From assembly GCA_017590115.1 (NCBI GenBank), contig JAGGNK010006892.1:15105736-15169735 (forward strand): a stretch of 64,000 nt of DNA, in the 5' to 3' direction. The notes beneath the pieces are model-generated. The model did not search any database and was not told the DNA's origin. It saw nothing but the letters and a program-made list of their open reading frames with translations. Each line of letters begins with the position of its first letter. Positions within the stretch are counted from its first letter, which is position 1. Positions 39,679 through 51,471 of this stretch are shown here, piece by piece. A program made the position numbers and the translations under genes. This stretch comes from Montifringilla adamsi. Its lineage: Eukaryota; Chordata; Aves; Passeriformes; Passeridae.

Positions 39679-41174
39679 CTGAGCATAGGAAGGAGACAGA
39701 GGCCAACTCCGCAAAGATTTCTGAGTGTCTTTAAAGTTTATACTTTAGGAGACATAACACAAAGGTTTTCAGCTAATTCATCTTGCTTTTAACTAGCCAA
39801 GAAAATGGGAAAAGGTGGAAAACTAGGTTGGTGTAGAAAATGGGAATAAGTCTCAAAGGTTGGAGGATGTGAACTCCCATTGTGGACACCTTTGGGGTGT
39901 GAGTTTTACTGTGGTGCTTCATCACTTGTTAAAATATACAGGTGCCTTGCACTGATGGATAATGCCTTTTTCCTTCTGTTCTTCCTCTTTGTGTTCAGAA
40001 AAATGCATACAGTTTTTCCTCTAGTGTCATTATAAAGCAGCAAACAGCTTTTAGTATCAGAGTAAGTTGGAAACATGACAGAAAGGTTAAAAGCCAATCC
40101 CACCACCTCTTAATTTTGCAACTAACTCCAGTAGCACTTATAAGACACTGATTAAAAAGCCATCTTCTTAAGATGACTTGCTTACAACCAGAAACTGGGA
40201 GCAGAGAAAAGATCCAGCGCCCCACTCAAAGTAACAGCAAGCTGAAAAATGGTGCCTGCACAGGAGATTCAAATGGAGCTCTCCATCCATGTCCAAGTGT
40301 TTGGAAGACAAACACTGCCCTGAACTGAAGAACTGACTACCAACAAGTTGCACTGGTTCTGAAATTACCTCCACTGAGTGCCTGGTCCCTGGCAGAGTGG
40401 ACCATGGGGAAGATGAATTACCCAGAGGGCTCAGCACACTCAGGGATTGCTCTTAATGCCCCGGAATGTGCCTCAGCAGAATGCCGGTGTCCTGCACCAC
40501 TGGCTGGAATCCAAGCAGATCCATTACCTTCCCTTTATACAACAGCTTACCACATGCCTCTCTGACACCAGAGATATGACTTTCCTCCTCCTCTTTATTT
40601 TTACTTTAGTATCTTCAACACAACTGGGATGCATACTTTAGATTATACCATTAAGGAGGATTTTATGCCAATTTAGCACTTGGTAAATTATTTTGCTATC
40701 TTCCCGATGCTAATCCAATACTGTTTTAAAGATAGCAAATTAAACTAACAATATGGCTCACACAGATGCTTACATGAGTTACACTGAATTACCTGTACTT
40801 TGAATATCAAGTTATCTGCATAAGAAACCTCTAAATGTCCCTGAAAACAATTCTTTTTGACTCAGAAATAGTTATTTTGACTGTCTCAGGAGAAAAACAG
40901 TCTTTCTCAAGAAGTTCTTAGTAAACAGGGGATAGAGAAAAGATAATGATACATTTCCTTTCAAAATTGATTTACTTTTTCTTCAGTTGTGGGTATTTGC
41001 TGTACCCAGTAGTATCCAGATCTGGTTAAGAAATAGCGCACCTTTGAAATTCCGTGTCTCTCTTTTACTCTGGCCCAAAAAAAAGAATCGTATTTCTATC
41101 CCAGACTAACACTACAACAAGAACTTAAATATTTTTACTTGGGGAAAAAATAGACAACTCTCCAGAAAGTGCTT

Positions 41175-41195
41175 TTCTTTTTTTTTTTTTTTTTA
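41175..41195. repeat. Poly-T tract
   Basis: Run of T broken once by C and followed by AATAAATCAG. Confidence 0.85.
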
Positions 41196-42148
41196 ATAAA
41201 TCAGCACACACAGTAAATTGGTTGATAACAAGCTTATCTGATCTGAAAGATGCAGACTGAATTTTGTGTTTTGCTGTATCTAGATCATGGATTTGAGACT
41301 AATTATTTAATATCCCAACTTTCAGACTCTCTTTATTCTGAAAAATTACTTCTCCTCTCAATTCCTGTTGTATGCAGTAGAAATCTAACTAATATTGTTA
41401 AAACAGCCATATTCCTACTTTGCAGACTACAACCACCTGTTTTGTTTTCAATGGGAAAAAAACTAATTGAAAAAAAAAACTCCTGCCCATTCTGCAGCAA
41501 ACTTACAACAGAAGTGTCTGAGGCTTTCTATACAGAAATGCAGATGCCCAGGAATTACTAGCACAGTTATCATTATGCTGAGGTGCAGCCTTGTTGCTTT
41601 TAACAAGACCACTAAAACTCCACACCAAGCCTGGCATTATGAACACAGTGGTTCATTCCTATGCTAATAAGGAAAAGAATTAGGTAAAAACCAAATTGCA
41701 ACACTACGCTCCCACACCACCACAAAACAATCCAAAACCAAGGGGGAGCTTTTATTCCAAGAGCAAAATCTCAATTCATAGATTCATAGCTCAGGTATCA
41801 TAAGCTTATATATGTTTTGCTGCAGTATATGAGAATCCCATTATTAACAATTATTTCAACATACAAGACACTACAAAACCAACTGACATAAATGCAAACT
41901 AAGTTTGTATATCTAAACTATTTCCATGTAACAAAAATTCCCTTTTTTTTTTCAAACTTAAGATCTTCTCAAGCTGCTTCTGCATGGGAAGTGATCCTCT
42001 CCCCCTTTCTCTCAGAAGGTCACAAGCCCTCAACAAATCAAGAAAATAAGTCACATGGAGCAAACCCATACTATTAGGAAAGGAGCAGGATATTAAATGG
42101 ATAGCCAGCTAGGAATTCTACAGGATTACAGCAGTTGTCAATTTTTAC

Positions 42149-42289
42149 AGATTTTCTTCCACAAGTCTACGACTTGTTTTTCACAATTAAGAAGTGCACC
42201 TTGGCACTTGAGTGAAGTTTCTCCCCTTGTGATGTAACAAATGCCGCCAAAGAACTCATCAAGGCTCTTCCTACCCTTGACTCTAAAAT
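42149..42289 (-). CDS. Candidate exon 9 (141 nt)
   Basis: A 46-codon open segment on the minus strand between acceptor GTGTTTAG and donor ATCT|GTAAAA. Parts read RVKGRKSLDEFFGGICYITR and later CEKQVVDLWKKI. It is rich in charged and aromatic residues and looks like a folded soluble domain. Two other AG choices lie within 20 bp upstream or downstream; the listed one keeps phase with both neighbours. The donor lacks a G at position -1. No recognised motif. Confidence 0.45.
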
Positions 42290-42399
42290 CTAAACACTGA
42301 CGTAAAGTGTATTTATACATCAATACTTCCATTTAGTTTCATCACGAATACCAGCAAAGCATTTGATATCAATGGAGTGTTAAAAGGCATCATTAAAAA

Positions 42400-43000
42400 C
42401 ATGTGGAGAAGCCCTGTGGAGAAGGACTTGAGGTATGGTTGATGAAAAACTCAACATGAGCTGTAAATGTGCATCCCAAGAAGCAACTGCATCCTGCATC
42501 CAAAAGCAGTACAGCCAGAAGGATAACAGAGGGGAGTCTGCCCCTCTGCTCTGATGAGACCAGCAAAGTTCTGGTGTCCCCAACATAAGAAGGACATGGA
42601 ATTGATGGAGTAAGACCAGAGGAGGCCATGTAGTTGACAGGAGACTGGAGCACCTGCCCTGTGAAGACAGGCTGAGAAAGTTGGGGCTGTTGAGCCTGCA
42701 GAAGAGAAAGTCGTGAGGAGACCTCGTAGCAACCTTCCAGTGCCTGAAGGGGGCCTGCAGGGAAGCCAGAGAGGGATTCCTTCTCAGGAACTGCAGTGAT
42801 AGGACAAGGAGTAATGGGCACAGGCCGAGAAGAAATTTAGGCTGGATATTAGGAAGAAATTCTTTACTGTGAGGGTTGTGAGATACTAGAACTGGTTGCC
42901 CAAATAAGCTGTGGATGCCTGGTAGTATTCAAGGCCAGGCTGGATAAGGCCTTGAGCAACCTGGTCAAGCAGGAGGTGTCCCTGCCCATGGCACGGATAC
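42400..43000 (+). mobile_element. CR1 LINE 3' fragment (about 600 bp)
   Basis: Longest clear CR1 copy. Includes the end of ORF2 (GAAGGACTTGAGGTATGGTT...), AAGAAGGACATGGAATTGAT, AGGAAGAAATTCTTTACTGT and GGTGTCCCTGCCCATGGCA, then truncated before the terminal repeat. A 142-residue ORF on its minus strand is an antisense shadow. Confidence 0.93.
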
Positions 43001-43411
43001 CTATTTTATGAATAACAAATATTATTCAACTGATGCATAGGCATGCTATGCATAGTGTTGCTATGTTACTTTCAAATTCTTATGTAAGCTATTAATGGTC
43101 TCTGCTCTTTGCAAATTATGGCCAGAAGGACCAATGCCCTATCCACAATTAAAATCATTTATTGTCTCATGCGTATGTCAACATAATCTGATCACCATCA
43201 GAAACTCATCATTTGTCTATTCAAAGTTTATCAACAGAAAAGACACATTCTACTGCTTGGTGTGGTGACCAAAAGCTTGTGCAATCTTCCCAGTTACAGA
43301 AGCTACTCAAATAAAGGATGTTGAGTCCCCCAACTTTGTTTTGCCAAACACTCACAGGGACACTCAATGGGCCAGAAACATCCCATGAGCACACAGTGAT
43401 GGGAAACTTAC

Positions 43412-43474
43412 AATCTCCAGGTCTGACGCAGCAGGATAACAGCTCGGTCGTGACCTCCAGAATGGCAAGGAACA
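43412..43474 (-). CDS. Candidate exon 8 (63 nt)
   Basis: Minus-strand acceptor ending GCATACAG and a strong donor GATT|GTAAGT bound a frame reading FLAILEVTTELLSCCVRPGD, an amphipathic-looking helix followed by a Cys pair. Entered after one base and left after one base, as its neighbours require. The pyrimidine tract is short. The neighbouring sense-strand CR1 copy (42.4-43.0 kb) does not overlap it. Confidence 0.42.
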
Positions 43475-44647
43475 CTGTATGCATGAAGTTTTATACACTT
43501 TGAAGAACTGCAAGCAAATTTTAAATCCACTTACAGTGGTCTAGTCAGATCAGCTGGGCATTTCCAATGGCCAGAACACGATGTATGTAACATGAATTCA
43601 TTGAGGTGAAACAAAGTCACACAAACACACTACTGAACCATATGGAAGGGTCTCATTCCATCCTATTAATACCACATCCAGAATTTAATCCCCACACAGC
43701 CTGGCCCAGAGCCACTGTGTCTGCTTTCCATTACTCATCACCTTCTAACTCTGCATTCAAAGCTGAGCCCAGAACAGCCCATATGCTTCAGCAAGGGAAG
43801 CACTCTTGCTTCCTGCTGGCAGAGCAACCCCTCACATGGAGTCTGCTGCTTCTGGAAGTTATGGAGGGAGAGTGACCTAACCCACAGGCTACAGGGGATG
43901 AAAAAGGAATAAAGATGCCCCATTACTCCCACAGCCACAGTCTCACAAATCCTACCCACAAAGGACTCAGCCATGTGATGACTCCCAGGATAATCACTCC
44001 TTGTTTGCTGTCAGCACCAGTACTCTTTGATACTGGAAGTGGTACCTCCTACCACTGCCAGAGAGAATAAGTGTACACTGCAAGGAAAAATCCATCTGTA
44101 TTGGAACACCATATAGTCCTTCATAAGTTTTACACCAAGGAATCTGATTACAATTCCATTATTTCTGACAATGCATCTTGATTGCATTGCTGTCATTTCA
44201 AGAAGCAGTACTGTCGAGGGTCTCAGCACTGCAGATTATAAAGTGAGGCACCCATGAAAAACATTCAGTAAACAAACAGTGTATTATCAGTGCAAGTGGG
44301 TTATTTTTGATAGGGCTGTTCATATAAATAACACAGTATTTATTGCTACACAGAGTCTGCTCATCTAACACATCCAACATTTCTGGTGCACCTAAATGTT
44401 TAGATTTTCTTTATTTTTTTCATTTTTGAGGCTGAAGAGAAACAAGAACACAAAACTTAAAATTAAAGAACAACAATGCAAAACCATTTGGTAATATGAC
44501 ACTGCCACTTTTCAAATTTAACAGCAGGTGGGAAAAAAGTATGTCAGCAATTTCCCAATGTAGTTTTCTGGAAGACTGAGTAGGAACATTGCATACAATT
44601 GATAAATTCAGAAAAAATACTGTGTTCTAGAAAAAGTAATTTTATAC

Positions 44648-44683
44648 CCTTTACACTGTCTATCATCCATGATGGTTCTTCAG
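44648..44683 (-). CDS. Candidate exon 7 (36 nt)
   Basis: Minus-strand T-rich acceptor ATTTTAATTTAG and donor AAGG|GTATAA enclose 36 nt reading EEPSWMIDSVK in the expected phase. It lies inside a longer minus-strand ORF (44544-44759), so the exon could be larger or the ORF could be chance. Confidence 0.3.
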
Positions 44684-45539
44684 CTAAATTAAAATCTAAA
44701 GTTTTAATGCATTTTCTTTTTAAGTCCAGAAACAGAAGACTTTGTTTAGTTTTTGCCATTTTTGTCTTCTACATTGAGTCCCTTCCATAGGTCACAGCCT
44801 AAATGCTGCTACTTATGACTTTTTAGATTTTTAGTACTCTTATTCAAGAAATTTCCTGGCAAGAGCTCAAAAAGACAAGCACAATTTTCCTTCCAGAAGT
44901 GCTAACTACAGCTCTACATGAAAAAAATAACAATTGGGTTTTTCCCAGAAGGAGAAATACTGCAACAGTAACACACACAAACAATAACAACCAAGCTATA
45001 AAAACAAACTCCAGATCTGATATAATACAGAAGTTGATTTAACTGGAATGACAAATTACAATACACATTTTAACCGTGTATGACAAAATAGAGCATGTTT
45101 CACTATAATAAATTAATCCCAACATATTTTAAGATTTTGTTAAGAAGTTTCTATATGGGAATGTCTGGCTACATCCAGTTCAAATAAAAAGAGTTCACAG
45201 AGCTCAAAAAGTTCTTATTTAAGTAAAGAAAAAATAGCAGCATGCACTGCAGATAGTCTGGTGGAAGATTAGAAGATAATGGCAGACAAAACAAGTCAAA
45301 GCGCAGAAAAAGCATCTACACATTGCAGAGCTGTGGTGAAAAAATCCCATTTTGCTTTGCCTGCGCACACAGCTTCTGCTTTACCTGTTACACTGTCTGT
45401 ATTCTAACCTACAAGTTTTCTCCTCTTTGCTCTTTTGACTCTCTCCCCCAAGAAGAGAGGGAATGAGAGGCTCTGAGACGTGTAGTTGCCAAACGGGGTT
45501 AATCCATGACAACAAAAAGTAGAAAAGCTTCTCTTAAGT

Positions 45540-45720
45540 GGAGATGGATCTCATAAAGAACATCTAAGAACCACAGCCTGAATGAATTCAAGAAGTGTTT
45601 GGACCGTGCTTTCAGGGGCATGGTGTGACTCTTGGGGATGGTCCTGTACAAGCCCAGGAGTTGGATTTGATGATCCCTCAGAGTCCCTTTCAAGTGAGCT
45701 TATTCTGTGATTCTGTAAGA
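45540..45720 (+). mobile_element. CR1 LINE 3' terminus
   Basis: Sense-strand CR1 tail: GGTGTGACTCTTGGGGATGG, CCAGGAGTTGGATTTGATGA and terminal TTCTGTGATTCTGTAAGA. Same subfamily phrase as the antisense copy at 38.0 kb. Confidence 0.92.
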
Positions 45721-46849
45721 TGAAAAACTAAGTCAAGCATCAATTCTCCTCATTTGTTCTATATTGAACAGTACAGATTTAACACTAATGCTTTACATTG
45801 GATAAAATAATCTAAATTGATCTGGGAAATGCTGGTTTTAAGTTGATGCATGTTGTGTATTGTGCTTTTCATCTTTCAGAGATTACAATGTTTATTCCTG
45901 CTGTTTCCCATCTTCAGCAGAAGCCTGTCATTGTTTGCCTATTCCTGAAGACAGCAGTGATACTATCATATTCCCTGATGCCTAAGACCATCAAGTGTAT
46001 TTTTCAGTAAAAAAGGTGCCAGATGTTTTATCCATCAGCTTAACTGCGTTTCCAAGTAATAACTATAACCTGAGGGAAAGTCATGAGAGTGTAATGAGCA
46101 AGGGAAAACATTTCATTGTGACAATCCCAGGCTACTGAGACCACTGTCTCTATGCATTTAAACAATATAAGGCTATAAAGTAAAGAGCACTTTCTTAGTC
46201 TCCATGCCAAGTATAATTTTGATTTTGCATTGCCATTAAAAACACCAAATTACTAGACAAGTCCACAGCTGCTTCAAAAACAAGCCTAGAGAGGACAGGT
46301 ACAGAAGCTGTACTATATTTTCAAACCAATTATTCTGTCAGCTATGCTATTAAGGTTTGTTATCTTCTAGTTTTATAAAAAGAGAAGCAGATTGTCAGAT
46401 AATGTGGTCAATATGTAACCATTAAGACTCTTCTCTACTGAAAAATAAAGTTCATTTTGGCAAATTTGTGAGATCATAAAATATAATTACGAAGTCCATA
46501 TCACCACAGTGAGCAATACAACATGACAGAACTTCGTGTTTTTCTCCTTGGCAAGATCTCACATCATCAAGCCCATGCAATCAAGTTCAAAGCCCAGCCT
46601 GATTTGGCAGCACACAGACCTCTGCCTCTTACAGGGCCACCAGAAGAAGCTTTTGGTAGAACTTCAGGCAGATTTTGTCCTTTAAATGCTGAGCATATCT
46701 GGCCATTTAGAATAGAAACTTTCAAAACAAATCCCATCATTTCTCCATTAGCACATTCTTATATTTATTTTTTATTATTGTAGTTACACAGTCTGTATTT
46801 TAAATATATTTTATACATATGCATACATATCCTTACTAATATATACAAA

Positions 46850-46892
46850 GTATAAAGTTACATTACATACAGATATGTACATAACTTTATAC
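46850..46892. repeat. 11-bp perfect inverted repeat in AT-rich tract
   Basis: Arms GTATAAAGTTA (46850-46860) and TAACTTTATAC (46882-46892) with a 21-base spacer, inside a TA-rich stretch from 46797 to about 46915. Confidence 0.8.
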
Positions 46893-47226
46893 ATAGCTTG
46901 GTATATGTTGTTTTAATATTACCGTATTATTTCTTAATAGATTATTGTAATGTGGCAGTATCACCAATAAAAGGCATTATCAAAGAAAATGCCTACTTTA
47001 AAAAAAAAAAAGAAAGATAAAAAAAAGTATTTGGAAACACCAATTTTCTTCATTTCACGTAACTTTTCAATCTGTGATATTGGAGGCAGAGGAAGGAGTT
47101 TCTCTGAGGATTTGGCAAAGGAGCAGGGAAAGTATCAGTACCTATAATATTTATTAGCTACATCTGCTGTAAGTGCTTTTCATAGACTACATGAGCGCGA
47201 ACAGTCATTCCAGAAATTTCTCCTAC

Positions 47227-47256
47227 CCTGAAGGGGACACAAACCTTGAGGAACTA
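47227..47256 (-). CDS. Candidate exon 6 (30 nt micro-exon)
   Basis: Donor AGG|GTAGGA is good. The acceptor (TTTCAAG) is weak and several nearby AG choices exist; the one listed fits the phase and reads VPQGLCPLQ. The opposite strand here carries a stronger acceptor-like pyrimidine tract (ending TTTCAG at about 47311), which argues for caution. One of the least certain members of the model. Confidence 0.18.
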
Positions 47257-48027
47257 CTTGAAATGACGTCTGGCGTTTGAAGCTGACAAGACTCTCTTCT
47301 CTTGTCTTTCAGCTGTATGTGTAATAAAAAGCTCAGTGCAAGGAGCCATATCCCACTACACATGTTCTGAATGAGCATTTCACATAGTTCCATCTGTCAT
47401 GTATCTTGGATGATTATTTAAACTAGATTCTGAGTTATTTGTTCTTTCTGACTAGATTATGTTTCCAAAATGCTGAGCCACTTGCCAGGAAAAACCATAT
47501 TCAGTCTGCCACAGTGTTACACAAAAGTCTACAAGTAAGTGCAATGCAGATCTCTCATGCTAACCCAGCAAACACATTTGGAAAACAGTACAAAACAGCA
47601 GCAATGGGAAAACAGTTGCTACTGCTTGCACAGAACAGAGCACTTCTTACAAAAAAAAAAGAAAAAAAAAGGGTAATTATCAATAAGCTCAAAGTTTCTA
47701 GGAAAAAAAAGGCAAACAGAGCTTCCATCTAAGAAACCAAATAAAAAAGAAACTTTGTAGTATCTATGTTGAAACCATCTACTGTATTTACTGGAGAAAA
47801 AGTCTTTCATCACCAGTAAATAAATGCTAGTTTCTTCTCGAGGCTCTGTGTTAAAAATCAGAATATTATTTTGTGCAATTCTTTCTAATCAATCTATTTT
47901 TTTGTTTTCAGGCAAGCTATTTTCTTATCTGTTTATGTTTGTCCATTAACATAAACAGCCAAAGACTCTCAAGCACTAACCTTTTACTACATTAGCTAAA
48001 AGCACAAAACCATGCAGCTTAACTCAC

Positions 48028-48054
48028 CCCATCTGTCCACATGTATCAAAGTGC
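48028..48054 (-). CDS. Candidate exon 5 (27 nt micro-exon)
   Basis: Minus-strand acceptor ACATTCCTTCTAG and donor GGG|GTGAGT are both close to consensus. The 27 nt between them read TLIHVDRW in the expected phase. The splice sites are better than the coding evidence, since 27 nt is too short to show codon bias. Confidence 0.3.
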
Positions 48055-50599
48055 CTAGAAGGAATGTTAGTTAGATTTTATTTAATGACTGAAGTCATAT
48101 AGCAAGAGTGAATTCAAGGAAAAGGTGACAGATCAGATGAAAGATAGACAGTTAAATTTTAACCTTGACCTCTAAGATTACATTTTACATCATGTTGTTT
48201 TAGTATCAATGAAGACACCTGCACAAAGAATCTCCGTGCGCAAAGAGAAGGGAATAAATGTAAATATTTTCAAAGCCAGGAACTTAAGGATATAAATGTT
48301 TCACATTCAAAAAGCTGAAAAGGATATCATATATTTAAAGCTGTAAAACAAATGCACATACATAAGTAATATTTAAGGGTATAATTAATTATAACATCAT
48401 GGTCCTAGAGATTCCACACTCTCTATACCACGTTCTATTTTAGGCACATAACATGACAATGTGTGTATGTCACTAATGCTGAGAATGATGTTTGTGATAT
48501 ATTTAATATCCCAGTTATTGATTTAGACTACTTGATGGATACCTGATACATACAGTATTTCCGTAACACAGTGAAATACAGAATAAAACAAGAGGTAGCT
48601 AAGGTTACCCTCATTGGCTGCACAAAGGAACAGTTTCAGAAATCCCAAAGCACATTTAAAGAAAAAAGATTGGGATAGGCTGAGCTAGTAATCTAATTGC
48701 ATATTTATCAATGCTTAAAAAAGGTTTTGAGCACACACTATTTTCAGAATATTTTGAGACTAATACCCAAAACTCATTCATTGAAGACGAATTTGGGGGC
48801 ATGAATGTTACAAGTCATTTAAACTCAGAACCAAACCAATTATAGTACTTCACCTATTTTAAGATGCCCAGTAGAGGGAAAAAAATTAATAGGAATATAT
48901 TCACATGAAATACCTGAGTTAGAAGGCACATGCATAAATTATGTTAAGCTGTCTTTCATTGCCATAGACTACAGGTATCTGAATAATTTAATAAAAAAAA
49001 ATGACTACCTATTTCCTGTTCAGTAACAGGCAGTATTGAATGAATTTACCTACTGAGTTGACTGCCTTGTCATGATCTATGACAAGTTTTTGTTTAGTAG
49101 TATTTATTGAGATAGTAAATACAGCAGTAAAGATACAGTAGAAAATAAACCATGAAGCTGGCAGAGGGATGGATGCTACCACACGCCAACAAGAGCACCG
49201 CCTGCAGCTTGCCTCAGCTGAATAAGGAATCTCTCCAGTGCTGGGCACTGCTGGAAAGGAACACCGGGGTTCAAAGCACCTTGAATCCAACTGGGGCCTC
49301 CTCCACAGGCTGCAAGTCTTGCACAACCTTCATCAGGAAAATTTAAAGGCTCCATCTTGTAGATGGTTCAAGGACACAACCTGAAGATGCAGTAAGAAGA
49401 CCTTTCCAACCATGCTACAAGCAGAAATCTGAGGCTGTGCAGGGAGCCACTGCCTGGCCCTGTGCTGTGTACTGCCACTCAGAACAGTGTAACACAGCAA
49501 GAACAATAATAACCAGCAGCAATGTAAGATGCAAAAAGACAAAAGGACAGCATTTTGAGGAAGCTGTCTGCTCCTTTAAGGAAGCTGTAAAGCAGATTTG
49601 AAAACCCAAAGAAATAAACAAACAATCCTTGTTTAAAGATGCTCCAACCCATAAAGCAATGGCAATTTTCATTATTTCAACATAGCATTGCTTTACTACA
49701 TAGATTTTAAGAATTAATAATGTAACCATGTGGTCAGGTTCACACAAACTGAATTCCACTGGGAGGCTGCTCTGAGGCCTGCAAGCCACCACTGAGCAGC
49801 TTGTTGATGTAGATTAAAAGCATTTGCTTGTAATAATAAGTTTCAAAAGCATGTTAAAATTATGATGCAGACTTATACATGCTTTATTTTACTTAGTGAG
49901 CATCCCAGTAATTTTCCATGTGCATCTGCATTCTCCAATAAATTCTAATAGAATAAAGACTTGAAGATAAACACTTTAAAATATTACTTAGGAGAAAAGA
50001 ACCTATCCTGGGACTTTCTGCTCCAACAAAAGCAGGCAACCTTTTCCTTTTGATGACTGAGTAAACACAAGAATCTTCTTGTATGTTTCTTAGATTAGAC
50101 TGCACATATCCCTTCTGGTTTTATTTTAGAACCACATTCCTCCCTCCAGGCGATTCTATACATCATTACAAATCCTTATGCAATTTTATCCCAGATTCTA
50201 TATTTATCAAGATACCTCATCTTAACAGCAATGCTCTTTCCTCAGCATGAACCAGGCAAAGATACCCTCACAAAAATTCCCATTCTAACACGATACATCA
50301 GTGTCTCACAATTCAAAGCACCAACGTGTAACTTTGTAGGAATCATTATCAATGTATAAGAAATACGCTCTTTTTTTCTATTTGGTGCCTGAATTCAAAT
50401 TGTACATATTTTTATCTGGCCAAAAATCTTTCACACACACTTATTATGCATAGCTTCCTAAACAACCCTATGTAGTACAAAACAAAACAAAAAAAACCAA
50501 CCCAACCAACCAAACTAAAAATCTTAAATATAGTGAGTGAGAAAGTGTGGCCTACAAGCAGTGTAAGCATAACTTAAGTCACAAAGTGATCCTGGTTAC

Positions 50600-50659
50600 T
50601 AAGGATGTTTGAAAAAACAATTAGAATCCCAGAGCTATGCATGTGTTCCTTCCACTGCT
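50600..50659 (-). CDS. Candidate exon 4 (60 nt)
   Basis: Minus-strand acceptor with a good pyrimidine tract (GAATTGTTTTCTGCAG) opens a frame reading QWKEHMHSSGILIVFSNIL, closed by donor CTTA|GTAACC, which is a mediocre match. Phase in and out both fit the neighbours. The frame remains open beyond the donor up to a TAA, so the 3' end is uncertain. The composition (Trp, His, hydrophobic run) looks like protein, but no family is evident. Confidence 0.35.
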
Positions 50660-51156
50660 CTGCAGAAAACAATTCAGATGATTTAAACAAAATGCTGTTT
50701 TGACCCGCATGCAACTGATTACAATTGTTTTGGAAGCACATGCAGCTTACACGTTTTTGCCAGAAGTTACCAATTAAGCAAATATACATCAGACAGGTAA
50801 CATGCTTATAGCAGATATTATTTTGAAAATTTTCTATTGATCTGGGTTGGAAATTTTACCCGAGAAAAAAACCATTCAGAAAATACTGGAATTTGCCTAA
50901 ACCAACTATGTTTCAGCACTCAATTTCTTTGGAGACACAGCACACATCTCAAAATGTCACCAAAAAACACAGCTAGAATTACAAAATTGTATAAATATTT
51001 TTTAAAATCAACTTACAAGTCTGGGAGTCCAGAGATTTCTATTAAACCCCTTATAAAGATACATTATATTTAATATATGCACTCTCCCTAGATTATCCTA
51101 TGAGCTGTGGTACTGAGTTCTGCACAGCCCTAGGATTTGTTTATATACTATTTTAC

Positions 51157-51189
51157 CTTTCCACAGCAGCAGAACCAAGGAAGAGTCCC
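51157..51189 (-). CDS. Candidate exon 3 (33 nt micro-exon)
   Basis: Minus-strand acceptor ...GGTTATTCAG and donor AAAG|GTAAAA enclose 33 nt. In the expected phase the bases encode DSSLVLLLWK. All three frames are open, so coding is supported only by splice signals and phase. Could be chance. Confidence 0.25.
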
Positions 51190-51375
51190 CTGAATAACCT
51201 AGTATTTAGAGAATCTTTTACAGTATTCTGATTTCTTTAAAAAAGTGTAAGGCAATAGCTCCAAAATAAATTTTCATAGTGGGTACACATATAGACCTGG
51301 AAAACAAATCTAAGCTCTAGTTTTAATCACTCAAAGTTTTCTACTCCTAGTTGCTCAGAATAACTGTTTTCATAT

Positions 51376-51471
51376 TGTGACATAAAAAGTTGTCACTCCT
51401 ATGTGTGTGACGCGAATCACCACTCCCATGCAGTGTGTAGGTAGTGTGACATACAAAGTCACCACTCCCAT
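51376..51471. repeat. Three-copy degenerate minisatellite
   Basis: Three imperfect units containing GTGACATAAAAAGTTGTCAC-, GTGACGCGAATCACCACTCC- and GTGACATACAAAGTCACCAC-type sequence, unit about 30-38 bp. Each unit itself carries a GTGAC...GTCAC inverted element or a variant of it. Confidence 0.65.

Noticed and set aside
39906..40046. Minus-strand open segment CLLLYNDTRGKTVCIFLNTK... with acceptor and donor
   Set aside because: Coding-looking, but its entry phase does not fit exon 9 or 10, and the acceptor is a weak AAG; kept out of the model.
42393..42821. 142-codon minus-strand ORF
   Set aside because: Antisense of a CR1 LINE; no protein function expected.
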